The notes under the pieces: model-generated | Seen by the model: the letters and a program-made list of their open reading frames with translations, nothing else | Told to the model about the DNA's origin: nothing | The model's database searches: none | Shown: positions 12,184-13,532 of the stretch, one piece after another | Layout: every line of letters starts with the position of its first letter | How positions within the stretch are numbered: the first letter of the stretch is position 1 | Assembly (NCBI GenBank): GCA_013003675.1 | Contig: JABDIP010000394.1 | Span: 1-13,532 of the forward strand | Direction: 5' to 3' | Length of the DNA: 13,532 nt | From: Inquilinus sp. | Lineage (GTDB): Bacteria > Pseudomonadota > Alphaproteobacteria > DSM-16000 > Inquilinaceae | Made by a program: the position numbers and the translations under genes

Positions 12184-13512
12184 TCAGGCCAGCAGGCGCT
12201 CGTCGAACGGGAAACGGGTCAGGTTCTCAAAGCCGGTTTCGGTGATCAGCACCTGATCCTCCAGCTTGACGCCGTCCGCGCCGCCCTCGGAGCCGATATA
12301 GGCCTCGACGCAGAGGGTCATCCCCGGCTCCAGCGCGTAGTCGAAGGCACCGGCGCGCCAGTCCTGCGGATAGCGGATTTCCGGCCATTCGTCGCACAGG
12401 CCGACGCCGTGCATCTTGGTCGAATAGCGCAGGGCGGCGAACTCGTTGGGTAGCGGCCGGCCGGAGAAGGTGATCTCCTTCAGCGACTTGCCGGGCGCCA
12501 GCACGGCCATGTTCTCGACGATCTGGGCGGGGGCCTCGCGAAAGAGGCGCTTCTGCTCGGCGGTCGGCTCGGTCGTGCCGCTGGGGTCCACGAACCAGGT
12601 CCGCGAGATGTCGGCGCACATGCCGTAGCAGCCGATCAGATCGGTGTCGAAGGCCAGCAGTTCGCCGGTGCCGACGATCCGCGGCCCGCATTCCTGAAAC
12701 CACGGGTTGGTGCGCGGGCCCGAGGCCAGGATGCGGGTCTCGATCCATTCGCCGCCGCGCTTGATGTTCTCGGCGTGCAGGATTGCCCAGATGTCGTTCT
12801 CGGTCATGCCGGGGGCGACCTGGCGTTGCATCTCATGCATCGCGCTCTCGCAGGCGTGCATCGCACAGCGCATGGCGGCGATCTCGTCGGGCCCCTTCAT
12901 CGCCCGGGCCTTCTCCATGACCTCCTCGCCGTCGAGGACATCCAGGCCCTTGCTTTCCAGGGCGCGCAGGCCGTGGATCTGGATCTTGTCCACCGCCAGC
13001 CGGCGATTGCCGCCGCACTGCCGGCGCATCAGGCTGCCGATCTCGCCGGCGAAGCGGCGGGCGTCGTCGTCGGCCCGGTCGCCGGAGGCGAAATAGAAGA
13101 ACGACGCCTTGCCGCGGGTCTCGCGCACCAGCGGGTTGAAGGCGGTCAGCAGGTCGCTTGGCTTGAAATCCCAGAGCACCATGTAGCCGTCGGCGGAGAC
13201 GAAGCAGGCACGGAACGGATTATGCGCGTTCCAGAGCTGCATGTTCGTGGTGTCGGAGGCGAAGCGGATGTTCAGCGGATCGAACATCAGTACGGCGCCA
13301 TAGTCGCGCTGCCGCAGCGCCGCCGCGAGGCGGTCCAGCCGGTGCGCCCGCATCCTCGGCAGGTCCGGCGGCGTGATGCCGGCCGCCGCCCATTCGTCGA
13401 AGGCCAGCCGCGTCGGGCCGATCTCGACGCGGTCGTTGTCGGCGGGCGTGCCGTCGGGTTTCAATGCGGGCTTCAGGGCGGGCCGTCGCGTCGGATCGAT
13501 TTTGCGCGTCAC
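12184..13512 (-). CDS. dddP: DMSP lyase DddP (M24 peptidase fold)
   Basis: Cleaves dimethylsulfoniopropionate to dimethyl sulfide and acrylate, using a metallopeptidase M24 fold. 442 residues versus about 446 for characterised marine DddP. Strong family blocks are NMQLWNAHNPFRA, WIETR-LASGPRTNPWFQECGPR, MHGVGLCDEWP and KLEDQVLITE. The six metal ligands of Ruegeria DddP (Asp295, 297, 307, His371, Glu406, Glu421) correspond to Asp289, Asp291, Asp301, His368, Glu403 and Glu418. The catalytic Asp377 corresponds to Asp374, and Tyr366 to Tyr363. The annotated start is GTG 13512; the frame is open to the window edge, and homologues carry a few residues before TRKIDP, so the true start may lie outside. 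No other DMSP gene is in the window. Convergent with the AAA+ gene. Confidence 0.93.
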   Translation of the reverse strand: MTRKIDPTRRPALKPALKPDGTPADNDRVEIGPTRLAFDEWAAAGITPPDLPRMRAHRLDRLAAALRQRDYGAVLMFDPLNIRFASDTTNMQLWNAHNPFRACFVSADGYMVLWDFKPSDLLTAFNPLVRETRGKASFFYFASGDRADDDARRFAGEIGSLMRRQCGGNRRLAVDKIQIHGLRALESKGLDVLDGEEVMEKARAMKGPDEIAAMRCAMHACESAMHEMQRQVAPGMTENDIWAILHAENIKRGGEWIETRILASGPRTNPWFQECGPRIVGTGELLAFDTDLIGCYGMCADISRTWFVDPSGTTEPTAEQKRLFREAPAQIVENMAVLAPGKSLKEITFSGRPLPNEFAALRYSTKMHGVGLCDEWPEIRYPQDWRAGAFDYALEPGMTLCVEAYIGSEGGADGVKLEDQVLITETGFENLTRFPFDERLLA

Positions 13513-13532
13513 CCGGTCCGGGGCTCCAGGGT

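Noticed and set aside
1..13532. CRISPR array, insertion sequence or prophage elements
   Set aside because: No regularly spaced repeats, transposase, integrase or flanking direct repeats were found on either strand.

Overview
This GC-rich window reads as a chromosomal segment of an alphaproteobacterium, most likely a marine member of the Rhodospirillales or a relative. The order mutM, enoyl-CoA hydratase, rpsT, dnaA on one strand, with ubiE diverging from mutM and followed by coaBC and dut, is a well-known alphaproteobacterial arrangement. Protein sequences such as the DnaA N-terminus look Rhodospirillum-like. A dddP gene at the right edge points to a marine lifestyle, because DddP cleaves the algal osmolyte DMSP.

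Left part (1-2627, minus strand): dut (only its 5' part lies in the window) overlaps coaBC by 4 bp. coaBC has its own promoter. A 60-codon gene for a secreted Pro/Thr-rich peptide, with its own intrinsic terminator, sits between coaBC and ubiE, where ubiB is normally found. Middle (2760-6824, plus strand): mutM with an unusual zinc finger, a crotonase (echA-like), rpsT with a clear promoter and terminator, then a long AT-richer leader and dnaA. No dnaN follows dnaA, and I see no cluster of DnaA boxes.

Right part (6825-13532), accessory: arsR-arsP, whose three regulator cysteines have the spacing of the methylarsenite-selective SpArsR type. A shared 16-bp motif lies in front of both genes, so an organoarsenical sensor/efflux unit is likely. 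Next come a CurA/LTB4DH-type NADPH-dependent reductase (minus strand), a 375-bp divergent intergenic region with several inverted repeats, a double-AAA+ ATPase of unknown role (plus strand), and dddP (minus strand, convergent with the ATPase).

Housekeeping functions represented are CoA and dUTP metabolism, ubiquinone methylation, oxidative DNA repair, beta-oxidation, ribosome assembly and replication initiation. The accessory genes suggest marine organoarsenic and organosulfur chemistry. The least explained items are the double-AAA+ protein, the missing ubiB with its small secreted replacement, and the long dnaA leader with a possible leaderless upstream ORF.
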